Source: Bacteroidota bacterium (GTDB lineage: Bacteria > Bacteroidota > Bacteroidia > Chitinophagales > LD1). From it: a stretch of DNA of 64,000 nt. A program made the translations under genes and the position numbers. Within the stretch, counting starts at the first letter, position 1. Every line of letters starts with the position of its first letter. The stretch spans positions 77,824 through 141,823 of the forward strand of contig CANJLD010000006.1 of the NCBI GenBank assembly GCA_947475165.1. Direction: 5' to 3'. Below, piece after piece: positions 34,919 through 43,902 of this stretch. A model generated the notes under the pieces. That model was not told the origin of the DNA. It saw only the letters and a program-made list of their open reading frames with translations, and ran no database searches.

Positions 34919-35800
34919 ATGAGAAAGCTTTTCATTAACGACCAGGACGAAAGGTTCTTTCGCGAGTACGGGTATGTGCTCAAAGATTTAATTCCGCTTG
35001 ATACTATTGAGTATATTAAAAAAGAATTTGCGTTACTAAAACCTGATGATGGTTTTGCTCCCGAGCAAAGCGTTCATAATGCTTCGAGTTATCACTGCAC
35101 TTTTCTGGATACTAATTCAGATTACAAACGCAAAGTGCGTCAGCTTTTTTCAGAATATTTAATGCCTCATATTGAAACAGTCTTGAACGATTACAGAATG
35201 TTGAATGGTAGTTTTTATGTAAAACCTTTAGGAAAAGGTCGCTTAGAAATTCATGAAAACTGGTGTCACTTGCAAGACCTTTCACTTACTTCCGTTACCG
35301 CATGGATACCTCTTACTTCGGTTACCCGAAAAAACGGAACTCTTGAAATTATCAGCGGCAGTCATAAACTGGTTCCTTCCATTTCAACTTTTGGTGGCAC
35401 ACATTACTTCCACGATTTTGAACAAGAACTTGAGGATGAATTTTTCGAACCGGTGGATATGATGCCCGGTCAGTGCATTATTTTTGATGACACTCTTCTT
35501 CATTACTCGCGCGATAACTCAGCAACAGAGCCGCGCGCAGCTATTCAAATCGAAATTATTCCCCGCGAAGTGCAGCCCGTTTTATACCATGTAGATGAAC
35601 AAAACCATCCAGGAGAATTAGAAATGCTTCAAGTGAATGCAGATTTTTTCCTAAGCGAAAGCAAGGTTTCGTTTGCCGATTTAAAACGCAAATTGAAAAG
35701 TGTAGGGATGGCAAAAAATGTAAATCGAAAAATTACCATAGAGGAATTCAGAAATTTATTGACAGCAAAAAGAAAAGCTGCAAAAACAGTTACCGGTTAA
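34919..35800 (+). CDS. PhyH-type Fe(II)/2-oxoglutarate dioxygenase homologue
   Basis: 293 aa. It shows the PhyH pattern LEIHENWCHLQDL, TAWIPLTSVTRKNGTLEIISGSHK and IFDDTLLHYSRDN. The distal His195 and the 2-oxoglutarate-binding Arg206 are present, but the first ligand motif is His112-x-Asn114 instead of HxD. The first 230 residues align in motif order with the N-terminal domain of the 621-aa neighbour, which has the same HxN variant. A short helical tail follows. It is the only plus-strand gene in this part of the locus and overlaps the convergent PhyH gene by 11 bp at the 3' ends. Confidence 0.72.
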   Translation: MRKLFINDQDERFFREYGYVLKDLIPLDTIEYIKKEFALLKPDDGFAPEQSVHNASSYHCTFLDTNSDYKRKVRQLFSEYLMPHIETVLNDYRMLNGSFYVKPLGKGRLEIHENWCHLQDLSLTSVTAWIPLTSVTRKNGTLEIISGSHKLVPSISTFGGTHYFHDFEQELEDEFFEPVDMMPGQCIIFDDTLLHYSRDNSATEPRAAIQIEIIPREVQPVLYHVDEQNHPGELEMLQVNADFFLSESKVSFADLKRKLKSVGMAKNVNRKITIEEFRNLLTAKRKAAKTVTG

Positions 35801-36596
35801 GCAAAGAAAAATCAGCAGTTTCTGCAGCTGAAACTTTCTCTCTGAAACGGTCTTCTGTAACATTCCCGTTTCGCAAGTCGCTAATTTGTTTCTTGATAAA
35901 ATATTCCTTGTCTATTGAGTAAACGGCAAATTCATTTGCCGCAGTTTTCCAGAAAAAATTGTACGGAGTTTGATGCGGCATTGCACCTAAAACCGCCACC
36001 GGACGAATAGCATCCGATAAATTAGCAGCCGAACCGTGAATTAAAGCGTGATCAAAAACTAAGGCTTTTCCGGCCTTCATCCGAATTGATTTCAATCTGT
36101 CTTTATCCAACGTGTTTAAATCAAAATCTTTTGACGGATTATTGTAGCACCGGATATGTTTGCGAAGACAATGCGAACCTTCCAGCACATAAAACAAGCC
36201 GGTTGTTTCGTCAATATCTACGAGCGGAATCCATAAAGCGTAAGTGGCATATTGCGTTTCATCAGTGCAGGATGGGTCTTGATGCAAGTAACATTGTGTA
36301 TCAGGATTAACTCCTTTTGCAATAAACACTCCGCCATTTAAATCGGCAGCACAAAATTTTTCTTTAAACGCGCGTCCACAAATTCGTTCCATTTCCAACG
36401 AAATCTTCCAATTCGTTTCGCTGTCTAATGCATACAGATTTGAATAAAGTCCTTTGTGATTGTTTTCAATATTGGCGTAATGAAAAAAAAGATTTTTCAG
36501 CTCTTCTATTTCTTCAGCAGAAAGAAAAGGCACGACAGCATATCCCTTACTTAAAAGTTGCTGATTAAGTGTTTCATCTTTTATAATCTGCTTCAT
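35790..36596 (-). CDS. PhyH-family Fe(II)/2-oxoglutarate dioxygenase
   Basis: 268 aa. CYLHQDPSCTDE supplies the canonical HxD (His105, Asp107); LWIPLVDIDETTGLFYVLEGSH, distal His187 in FDHALIHGS and Arg198 complete the site. The family hydroxylates small molecules and lipids, and occurs in glycan and natural-product loci. It overlaps the upstream 7-TM gene by four bases (ATGA) and is the last gene of the operon that starts with the sulfotransferase. Its substrate is unknown; the operon partners suggest a prenylated or glycan-linked compound. Confidence 0.8.
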   Translation of the reverse strand: MKQIIKDETLNQQLLSKGYAVVPFLSAEEIEELKNLFFHYANIENNHKGLYSNLYALDSETNWKISLEMERICGRAFKEKFCAADLNGGVFIAKGVNPDTQCYLHQDPSCTDETQYATYALWIPLVDIDETTGLFYVLEGSHCLRKHIRCYNNPSKDFDLNTLDKDRLKSIRMKAGKALVFDHALIHGSAANLSDAIRPVAVLGAMPHQTPYNFFWKTAANEFAVYSIDKEYFIKKQISDLRNGNVTEDRFREKVSAAETADFSLLNR

Positions 36597-37339
36597 GGAA
36601 ATTTGATGCCGTAAGCAATTTTCACAAATCCGAAAATGGAAATTAAAACAAAGATGAAGGTCTTAAATACAAAATATTTTGTCCATGCTTTTTTCTGTTC
36701 CTCAAAATATTGCGTGAAATAAAACAGACCAAACAACGCTACAATTATGGAGAGAATACCATAAATACCAATGAAACATTCGAAGTTGAATTTATGCCAA
36801 AGCATGTAACCAAACCGTAACAGGTATTGATAAAATAGCACATACAAACTAAAATTGGCGGTTGAAATCGCAATTAAGGTTTTGAAAAACGAAAAATTAA
36901 AGATAGACATAATGCCGCGCACATAGTGGTAGAAAATAATAGGAATAACAAACACCATTCCTGCGGGAAAATAATTGTCCTCCGTCATAAACGTTGGAAT
37001 GTATTTCATCCATTCATAATGGGCGCGGTAAGGAGTTTTAAAAATGTAAGATACAATCGGAACTGCAGGATAAATAATCAGCCAAATCCAAACGCTGCTG
37101 CTATACAATTGCCGCACTTGTTCAAGCTTCTCTCCTTTCCTTACACCTAAAAAAAACAGCGCAAAAGCGGGTATACACAAGTACAGAATAAACATGTACA
37201 TGTACATGTGCAATTGCGACATCATATTATTATACGGGTTACCAAATCCGTAAATGATAGTTTGGTCTAACACGCAACGTATTAGCGAAATGACGGACAA
37301 AATGCCGAACATTTTTTCAGGAGCAACTGTGCTTTTCAT
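36593..37339 (-). CDS. Seven-TM membrane protein of unknown function
   Basis: 248 aa from the ATG at 37339, which overlaps the UbiA stop by four bases; an ATG at 37351 would add four residues. About seven hydrophobic helices are seen, among them MYMYMFILYLCIPAFALFFL, SSVWIWLIIYPAVPIVSY and YFVFKTFIFVLISIFGF. No family is recognised. Small size, seven helices and a place between a UbiA prenyltransferase and a PhyH oxygenase recall the membrane terpene cyclases of fungal meroterpenoid pathways, but I see no sequence motif that proves it. It could equally be an exporter accessory or integral acyltransferase fragment. Confidence 0.7.
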   Translation of the reverse strand: MKSTVAPEKMFGILSVISLIRCVLDQTIIYGFGNPYNNMMSQLHMYMYMFILYLCIPAFALFFLGVRKGEKLEQVRQLYSSSVWIWLIIYPAVPIVSYIFKTPYRAHYEWMKYIPTFMTEDNYFPAGMVFVIPIIFYHYVRGIMSIFNFSFFKTLIAISTANFSLYVLFYQYLLRFGYMLWHKFNFECFIGIYGILSIIVALFGLFYFTQYFEEQKKAWTKYFVFKTFIFVLISIFGFVKIAYGIKFP

Positions 37340-38181
37340 ATCTGGATGCAATTATAAAAGAACAACCCGATTGCTCCTTGCAGAATATTGAAAATAATGA
37401 GTGACCGGTACAATTTTTTCAGCTTGTTTCTGAAAATAAGAGAGAACAGAGCGATGAAAATAAAATTGTCGATGGTGAACAAAAGCAAAGCCAGCCCAAC
37501 TTTCGATTCGCCTACAAAAAAATGAACGGCAAAAGCAAGAAGTGCTAACAGACTTAATGAAACCGGAATTAATTTTCTGTTTCCTAAACGTGCTGACCAG
37601 TTATCAGATTGATGTGCTAAATCGCCTGTTACATCTTCAATATCTTTTAGCGGAATTACAGCGAGACAATAACAAAACAAATATACAACGAGATAAATAT
37701 TTTGTTCTAAAACCCCTGCAATGGATAAACCAGCCGCAGCCGGTGCCACCATAATGTATGATGTAATTAATACAGCCGTAATCATATTTTTTTTACACGG
37801 CACTACCGGATTGGAATAGAGAATTCCCGCTACCGGAATAAAAAGAATAATGATTATGGCCAATGAATTTATTTCAATTAAAAACGGATAGATGAACGAC
37901 AACGCAATGAGCAACAGCGCATAATGAAGCGCGTTTTGCGATGAAATAATTCCTGCCGGAATGGGACGGTGAGGTTTGTTGATACTGTCAATATCTCTGT
38001 CGAACCACGAATTGAGTGTGTAAACCGAATTGACAGAGATGCCACATACCAATAAGCCGATTAAAATATTTGAAGTGAGAAACTGGCCGGATACAATACC
38101 GGCAGGCACTATAAAAGATAGAAGCGTAATTAGAAAAGCATCAAGGCGGTAAAGCCGTAAGTAAGCCAATACAATTTTCAT
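37336..38181 (-). CDS. UbiA-family prenyltransferase 2
   Basis: 281 aa from the ATG at 38181 (MKIVLAYLRLYRLDAFL); an ATG at 38220 would overlap the ABC ATPase gene by 29 bp and is less likely. First Asp-rich motif: LNSWFDRDIDSINKPHRPIP, with NxxxDxxxD followed by the KPHRPIP signature. Second: KDIEDVTGDLAHQSDNW. Seven to nine membrane helices. The KPHRPIPAG pattern is common in (geranylgeranyl)glyceryl-phosphate and bacteriochlorophyll-type members and others. It is coupled to the 7-TM gene by ATGA. It is not closely similar to the UbiA protein at 30751-31773, so two different prenylations are possible. Confidence 0.82.
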   Translation of the reverse strand: MKIVLAYLRLYRLDAFLITLLSFIVPAGIVSGQFLTSNILIGLLVCGISVNSVYTLNSWFDRDIDSINKPHRPIPAGIISSQNALHYALLLIALSFIYPFLIEINSLAIIIILFIPVAGILYSNPVVPCKKNMITAVLITSYIMVAPAAAGLSIAGVLEQNIYLVVYLFCYCLAVIPLKDIEDVTGDLAHQSDNWSARLGNRKLIPVSLSLLALLAFAVHFFVGESKVGLALLLFTIDNFIFIALFSLIFRNKLKKLYRSLIIFNILQGAIGLFFYNCIQI

Positions 38182-38191
38182 TCGTAATTCA

Positions 38192-39442
38192 TCAATTGTG
38201 TTTCCAATCAAAATCTGCATAGAGCAAGCCTACGCGTTGCATCCCCATTAAATTATTGGCTGAGCGGTTTAATCTTTCAATCGTAATTTTCTTTACGTTT
38301 TTGTAGCGCACTACCAATTCATTCATGTCCATAATTACAATTAGCGTAAGCAGCAGCGTTCCTGAATTGAAATAATTTTTAGGAATAACATAGCGCATGG
38401 TATTACTGCCGGTGCGCTGAACAAAATCTATTTTTCTCGGGTCGATAGTAGAGGCACTTAAAATAATATCCGCCTTTTCATCTGTAAACATCAGGCTAAA
38501 ATCGTAACGCACATCGGTGTTATGCAATTCATATTCTACTTCAATTACCGTTTCATTATCGGAATAAATAGTTACGGCTTCGCTGGGAATTGAATTGATG
38601 GCAATTCCTTTAATGCTGATGTTTTCCCATTTCATAACATCATCAACCTGATAAACACTCGGCACCGGTTTCGCCTGAGTTTGCTGAATAATATCTAACC
38701 GGTCACTTAAATAATCGCTCAGTTTTTCACGCTCTGTTTTCAGGTTAAAAGTGTTTTCAATTTTGCCTTCATTCAGCAAAATAATTCTGTCACACACTTT
38801 CATTAAAAAATCATAATCGTGATTGGCGAGAATGATTGTTTTACCATTTCCGCAAAGTTCTGTAATGCTTCGCTTCGATTTAAAACGAAATTCATCATCA
38901 CCAAAATACAGCACTTCATCAAACATTAATATATCTGCATCTAAAGCAATCACTACAGAAAAAGCCAAGCGCAAGTACATTCCCGAACTATAGGCTTTCA
39001 CCGGTTCATCTATAAAAGCACGCACGCCACTAAAATCAACAATGCTTTCGAACTTTGCTTCTATTTCCTTTTTGGATAAGCCATAAAGTGTTGCGCTGAG
39101 ATAAACATTTTCGCGTCCGGTAAGTTCAGGATGAAACCCTGCACCAACATCTAATACAGAAACTGATTTGCCATAAAAATTTATTTCTCCTTCATCAGGA
39201 AAAGTAACTCCACTCAGAATTTTCAGAAGAGTAGACTTGCCTGCACCGTTTTTTCCGATAATACCTAACACTTCTCCTTGCTCAAGAGAGAATGAAATAT
39301 CTGTAAGCGCATGAAACAGTTCTGGTGAAGATGCACCGGCTGAAAAAACAGAAGAAAGAGTTTCTTTCAAGCTATCTTTTTTGTTTTCGTGCAATCGAAA
39401 ACTCTTTGAAACATTTTTTACGTCCAGAATTATTTCACTCAT
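38192..39442 (-). CDS. wzt: ABC exporter ATP-binding protein (Wzt/TagH type)
   Basis: 416 aa. Walker A GIIGKNGAGKSTLLK, the atypical signature YSSGMYLRLAFS and Walker B ADILMFDEVL are typical of Wzt/TagH/KpsT-like polysaccharide ATPases. After the nucleotide-binding domain, residues about 270-416 form a beta-rich C-terminal domain like Wzt-C, which in O-antigen exporters binds the finished glycan's end. The membrane partner lies 5 bp upstream. The presence of this domain suggests export of a capped or terminally modified chain. Confidence 0.88.
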   Translation of the reverse strand: MSEIILDVKNVSKSFRLHENKKDSLKETLSSVFSAGASSPELFHALTDISFSLEQGEVLGIIGKNGAGKSTLLKILSGVTFPDEGEINFYGKSVSVLDVGAGFHPELTGRENVYLSATLYGLSKKEIEAKFESIVDFSGVRAFIDEPVKAYSSGMYLRLAFSVVIALDADILMFDEVLYFGDDEFRFKSKRSITELCGNGKTIILANHDYDFLMKVCDRIILLNEGKIENTFNLKTEREKLSDYLSDRLDIIQQTQAKPVPSVYQVDDVMKWENISIKGIAINSIPSEAVTIYSDNETVIEVEYELHNTDVRYDFSLMFTDEKADIILSASTIDPRKIDFVQRTGSNTMRYVIPKNYFNSGTLLLTLIVIMDMNELVVRYKNVKKITIERLNRSANNLMGMQRVGLLYADFDWKHN

Positions 39443-39447
39443 GTCTT

Positions 39448-40269
39448 CTATAAATAATCAGCAATAAATTTTTCGTTTCTGATAAAATAAATCAACCCTG
39501 TAATCAGCATAAAAACAGAAATAGAAAATGAAGTAGCTACCTGAATAAAATCTATCTGCCAGCCAATAAAAATCCACCGGTAAAGTGCAATGATGTTGGC
39601 TATAGGGTGGAAATAATAAATAACACTAAAATTATCAGGCACCATTGTAGCAGGATAGAAAACCGGTGTAATCCAAATTCCGAATCCAATCAAAAATGGA
39701 ATGAGGTGATGCATATCGCGAAAGCGGATGGTTAGTGCGCTTAGCCAAATTCCAACTGATAAGCCTACAACAACATTAGCAACAACAACTAAAGGCAAAT
39801 AGAAAATCTTAGCGGAGAAAGGGCATCCGGTTATGAGCATTAGCACAACAAGCAGAATCAGCATTACAGAAAATTCCACCAAACCGTTTATCGCTTTTGC
39901 AAGTGGAAGCACGAGTCGCGGGAATTGAATTTTTTTTATCAATTGCTGATTGTGCATTAGTGCAGTGCCTGATTGCCCTATAAGTTGCGTAAAGAAAAAC
40001 CAACCCATCATTCCGGTGCAAGCAAATACCGAATAGGGAACATGCAGATTAATATGGATAACGCGCTGAAAAAAGAAATGAAAAATAAGAAGTGCCGTGA
40101 GCGGCTGAATGAAACTCCAGAAAACTCCCAGATAAGTTTGCGCGTATTGAATTTTTAAATCGCGCTGCGCAAAAGTAACGATGAGCGCGTGTGACTTCCA
40201 AACCTCGCCAAGGTATGTAAGAAGGCTTTCGTTCTTTTTAGTAATAGATTTATAAAGCGGCAGCGACAT
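39448..40269 (-). CDS. wzm: ABC exporter permease (Wzm/TagG type)
   Basis: 273 aa with six transmembrane helices. HALIVTFAQRDLKIQYAQTYLGVFWSFIQPL is the amphipathic start of ABC-2 polysaccharide permeases. With the Wzt-like ATPase it would move an undecaprenyl-linked or other lipid-linked glycan across the inner membrane. It follows the sulfotransferase gene by three bases, so the three are co-transcribed. Confidence 0.88.
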   Translation of the reverse strand: MSLPLYKSITKKNESLLTYLGEVWKSHALIVTFAQRDLKIQYAQTYLGVFWSFIQPLTALLIFHFFFQRVIHINLHVPYSVFACTGMMGWFFFTQLIGQSGTALMHNQQLIKKIQFPRLVLPLAKAINGLVEFSVMLILLVVLMLITGCPFSAKIFYLPLVVVANVVVGLSVGIWLSALTIRFRDMHHLIPFLIGFGIWITPVFYPATMVPDNFSVIYYFHPIANIIALYRWIFIGWQIDFIQVATSFSISVFMLITGLIYFIRNEKFIADYL

Positions 40270-40272
40270 GGC

Positions 40273-41148
40273 TCAAAATAAATATTCTTTTGCGTAGGGT
40301 TCGAATAGATTTTCGTTTCGAAGTATTTCTGCCTTGCCTTTAAAAAGAGAAATTGTTTTGTCGGACACTTCTAATAATTCCCTACTTGAAGAAAATAATT
40401 TCGTGAACGCATGAAGTTTGCGTGAATACAAAAAGTAAACATACAAGCCATAGATATTTTTCTGAATTGAATAAGGCAGCCAGCTAATTGACCGGCAAAT
40501 GATACTTGAAAGCTTTCTGTAAGATTCCATTTCTTCCTTCTCCAGCGAAGCGTTTTGCGTTTCTGTATCAAAGTTGAACGCAGGCAAATCAGCTTGTGTA
40601 TTTATAAGGCGAAGAAATTCTGATGGGTTTTGTTTCAGCATTTCAAAAGGAAGTATTAAAACATCATTGCTGCCGAAAATTTCACGATAGATTTCAATCA
40701 GAAAATTGTAGTTGTAGAAATCTGAAAATATTTTGCTGTTCGCCTTTTCGAAATCGGGGAAGGATAAAAAACCGCCTATGCTCACATATTGAGAATACAT
40801 GGACTGCCATGCCGAAACGAAACCGCGTGTGATAAGCAAAATTTTTGCATCGGGAAATTCAGCGTGGAGTTGTAATGCTGTTTTCTTCTGTTGTGCTTGG
40901 ATGTCGTAGTCTTTGAACTTCACTCCCACTATATCTAGATTGCCTTGCCAAACACTTAGTTGCTCTTCGCTAATTACAAAGTGCGTTTGCTCTTTTCTAA
41001 ACTCTGCTTTCTGAATTTCAACTTCGCCCGAAAATTTATAGCTACCTAAAATACTACCGGTGTAAAAAATATTTGGATGCGCACTAAAGTAGTGCTGCAA
41101 AAAAGTAGAAGCCGCTTTGGGGTAACCAATATGAATTAAGACTTTCAT
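40273..41148 (-). CDS. PAPS-dependent sulfotransferase
   Basis: 291 aa. IHIGYPKAASTFLQ at residues 5-18 is the 5'-phosphosulfate loop and LLITRGFVSAWQSMYSQY carries the 3'-phosphate-binding Arg and Ser. This fits the P-loop sulfotransferase family, which moves sulfate from PAPS to hydroxyls of glycans, lipids or small molecules. No signal peptide, so it acts in the cytosol before export. It is the first gene of the operon with wzm, wzt, UbiA, the 7-TM protein and PhyH. Starting 25 bp after uvrB ends, it may also be read through from uvrB. Confidence 0.8.
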   Translation of the reverse strand: MKVLIHIGYPKAASTFLQHYFSAHPNIFYTGSILGSYKFSGEVEIQKAEFRKEQTHFVISEEQLSVWQGNLDIVGVKFKDYDIQAQQKKTALQLHAEFPDAKILLITRGFVSAWQSMYSQYVSIGGFLSFPDFEKANSKIFSDFYNYNFLIEIYREIFGSNDVLILPFEMLKQNPSEFLRLINTQADLPAFNFDTETQNASLEKEEMESYRKLSSIICRSISWLPYSIQKNIYGLYVYFLYSRKLHAFTKLFSSSRELLEVSDKTISLFKGKAEILRNENLFEPYAKEYLF

Positions 41149-41172
41149 TACGCTTTTCGATAAATGATGAAG

Positions 41173-43197
41173 CTATCTATCTCCAAATTTCTCCTTCAAC
41201 ATTTTCTGCATCGTAAGCATTTCATCGCGCAGTTTAGCTGCAGTGAGGTAATCAGTTTCTTTAGAAGCTTCCAACATTTTTTTGCGTGTTGCTTCAATGG
41301 CTTTATGCAATTGAACAGCATTCATGTATTGAACCACCGGTTCGGCAACCATGCTTACTTCTTCTTCCATTTCGGCATAAGGAGAAACGCGAATACTGAG
41401 AATAGATGTTTGCTGCATAATATCTTCTTTGCTCTTGAAAATAGTGAGCGGAGTGATATTGTGCTCTGTGTTATACTTAATCTGCTTTTCTCTTCTGCGG
41501 TTGGTTTCATCAATGGTCAATTGCATGCTGTTGGTTATTTTATCGGCATACATAATAACCTTGCCATTCACATTTCGCGCAGCGCGACCTGCTACCTGAA
41601 TCAAACTTCTGCGGTTGCGGAGGAATCCTTCTTTATCTGCATCAAGAATGGCAACGAGAGAAACTTCCGGTAAGTCGAGACCTTCACGCAATAAGTTCAC
41701 GCCAATCAGCACATCAAATTTTCCGAGACGCAAATCGCGGATAATTTCTATCCGGTCAAGTGTATGTACTTCGCTGTGAATGTAGCGGCACTTGATGCTA
41801 ACGCGCGCCAAATATTTATTCAACTCCTCTGCCATCCGTTTGGTGAGCGTGGTAATTAAAACGCGTTCGTTCTTCTTCACGCATTCATCAATTTCTTCCA
41901 GCAAATCATCAATCTGATTTAAGCTTGGGCGCACTTCAATTGGCGGGTCGAGCAGACCTGTTGGGCGAACCACTTGCTCCACAAAACTTCCTTCGGTTTG
42001 TGCCATCTCATAATCACCTGGTGTGGCACTTACATAAATTGCCTGCTTCATCAAGGTTTCAAACTCAGGAAAATTAAGCGGACGATTATCCATTGCAGAA
42101 GGCAAACGGAAACCATATTCCACCAAATTCATTTTACGCGACCGGTCACCGCCACTCATACCGCCAATTTGCGGAATAGTTTGATGGCTTTCATCTACTA
42201 CCAATAAAAAATCATCAGGAAAATAATCGAGCAGGCAATACGGACGAGTGCCCTTTGCTCTTCTATCTAAAAAACGTGAATAGTTTTCGATGCCGGAACA
42301 ATAACCGAGTTCGCGCATCATTTCCATGTCAAACTCAACGCGCTCTTTCAATCGCGCTGCTTCTACATATTTTCCAACCGATTTAAAATATTCGAATTGA
42401 GTGTTCAACTCCAATTGAATTTCATCAATAATTCTTACCAGCGAATCTTTAGAAGTAACGTAGAGATTAGCAGGGAAAATAGAGGTCATCGTCAATTTGC
42501 CGAGCGTTCTGCCGGTTGAAGTTTCAAAGCTTTCTATTTCTTCAATCTCATCACCAAAAAATGTAACGCGGAAAGCGTAATCAAGATATGGCAGGGCAAT
42601 TTCAATTACATCGCCTTTTACACGGAAAGTTCCGCGCTGCAATTCCTCTGCACGCGAATAAAGCGAGTTAACCAATTTGTGCAGAAAAGCATTCCGTGCC
42701 AACACCTGACCGGTGTGAATACGGATAATTCCGTTTTCAATTTCCACCGGATTTCCCAAACCGTAAATACAACTCACCGATGCTACCACAATAATATCTC
42801 TGCGCCCCGAAAGAAGAGAAGCAGTTGCACTCAATCGCAGCTTGTCAATTTCTTCATTAACCGCTAAATCTTTTTCAATGTAGGTGCCGCTCGAAACAAT
42901 GTATGCTTCCGGTTGATAGTAATCGTAGTACGAAACAAAATACTCTACCGCATTATCGGGGAAAAATTGTTTGAACTCTCCGTAAAGTTGCGACACCAGC
43001 GTTTTGTTATGTGTCAATACCAAAGTAGGTTTCTGCACTTGCTGAATAACATTTGCCACTGTAAATGTTTTACCGGAACCGGTGACACCCAGCAACACCT
43101 GATGTTTTTCATTCTGCTGAACGCCCTGCACCAATTGCTTAATTGCTTCGGGCTGGTCGCCTGCGGGTTGGTATTTTGTAGTAAGGTTAAAATTCAT
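41173..43197 (-). CDS. uvrB: UvrABC excision repair helicase subunit B
   Basis: 674 aa, normal length. GVTGSGKTFTVANV is the Walker A motif, YYDYYQPEAY the beta-hairpin region, and the C-terminal UVR domain is at LHKAIEATRKKMLEASKETDY. UvrB verifies DNA damage delivered by UvrA and loads UvrC in nucleotide excision repair. It is divergent from the DUF5606 gene. Not functionally tied to the glycan locus downstream, though only 24 bp separate them. Confidence 0.95.
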   Translation of the reverse strand: MNFNLTTKYQPAGDQPEAIKQLVQGVQQNEKHQVLLGVTGSGKTFTVANVIQQVQKPTLVLTHNKTLVSQLYGEFKQFFPDNAVEYFVSYYDYYQPEAYIVSSGTYIEKDLAVNEEIDKLRLSATASLLSGRRDIIVVASVSCIYGLGNPVEIENGIIRIHTGQVLARNAFLHKLVNSLYSRAEELQRGTFRVKGDVIEIALPYLDYAFRVTFFGDEIEEIESFETSTGRTLGKLTMTSIFPANLYVTSKDSLVRIIDEIQLELNTQFEYFKSVGKYVEAARLKERVEFDMEMMRELGYCSGIENYSRFLDRRAKGTRPYCLLDYFPDDFLLVVDESHQTIPQIGGMSGGDRSRKMNLVEYGFRLPSAMDNRPLNFPEFETLMKQAIYVSATPGDYEMAQTEGSFVEQVVRPTGLLDPPIEVRPSLNQIDDLLEEIDECVKKNERVLITTLTKRMAEELNKYLARVSIKCRYIHSEVHTLDRIEIIRDLRLGKFDVLIGVNLLREGLDLPEVSLVAILDADKEGFLRNRRSLIQVAGRAARNVNGKVIMYADKITNSMQLTIDETNRRREKQIKYNTEHNITPLTIFKSKEDIMQQTSILSIRVSPYAEMEEEVSMVAEPVVQYMNAVQLHKAIEATRKKMLEASKETDYLTAAKLRDEMLTMQKMLKEKFGDR

Positions 43198-43314
43198 CGA
43201 ACTGCAACATTACAGTTTATACTTGATTGTTTTATTGTTTTTGAATCTCCGAACCGTGTCACGGGTATTCTTCTTGGCAGATATTTCTATTTTAGCACCC
43301 CTAAAAAATAAAAT

Positions 43315-43854
43315 ATGGACTTATCAGAAATTGTAGCTATTCCGGGAATGCCGGGTTTATTCAAAATTACTGCGCGCAGAAACGATGGTTTGATTGTTAC
43401 TTCGTTGCTAGACGACAAAACACAATTCGTTTCGGGCAGAAACAATCTTTTCAGCACGCTCGATAACATTACTATTTACACTACCGAAGACCCGATTGTT
43501 TTGAAAGAGGTTTTGGCTTCTATAAAGAAAGACGGAACGGCTGTGCCTGATGCAAAAGATGAGAAAGTGCTGAAAGCATGGATGGAGAAAGTTCTTCCAA
43601 CTTACGACAAAGAGAAAGTGCATGTAAGCGATATGAAGAAACTGGCCAAGTGGTACAGTATTCTTGATTCAAAAAGTTTGATTGAAGAACTGATTGCTGA
43701 AAAAACAGAAGAAGAAAGTGCAGAAACAGAAGCGAAAAAAGATTTGCCGAAAAAGGAAAGCAAGCACATTGTCACAAAATCTGACCAAGGTTCTAAAGCT
43801 ACCAGCAAACCCGCACCAGTTCGCAAAATAACTACACCAAGAAAAGCTACCTAA
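43315..43854 (+). CDS. DUF5606 domain protein
   Basis: 179 aa. MDLSEIVAIPGMPGLFKITAR and the small alpha/beta N-terminal domain to about residue 135 are typical of DUF5606, a Bacteroidota family of unknown role. A charged, low-complexity Lys/Glu/Thr tail follows (EEESAETEAKKDLPKKESK). Cytosolic. A TATTTTAG sequence at 43288-43295 is a weak -7 promoter candidate, one base off TAnnTTTG. It is followed by the M3 peptidase on the same strand after 48 bp. Confidence 0.82.
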   Translation: MDLSEIVAIPGMPGLFKITARRNDGLIVTSLLDDKTQFVSGRNNLFSTLDNITIYTTEDPIVLKEVLASIKKDGTAVPDAKDEKVLKAWMEKVLPTYDKEKVHVSDMKKLAKWYSILDSKSLIEELIAEKTEEESAETEAKKDLPKKESKHIVTKSDQGSKATSKPAPVRKITTPRKAT

Positions 43855-43902
43855 GAAAGGGACGAGCGCGAGGGGCAAAGGACGAGTGAAATACAAGAAA
43901 CT

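Noticed and set aside
30751-38181. UbiA proteins as menaquinone or heme O enzymes
   Set aside because: No quinone or cytochrome genes are near and both sit inside a polysaccharide-type locus; the specific acceptors remain unknown.
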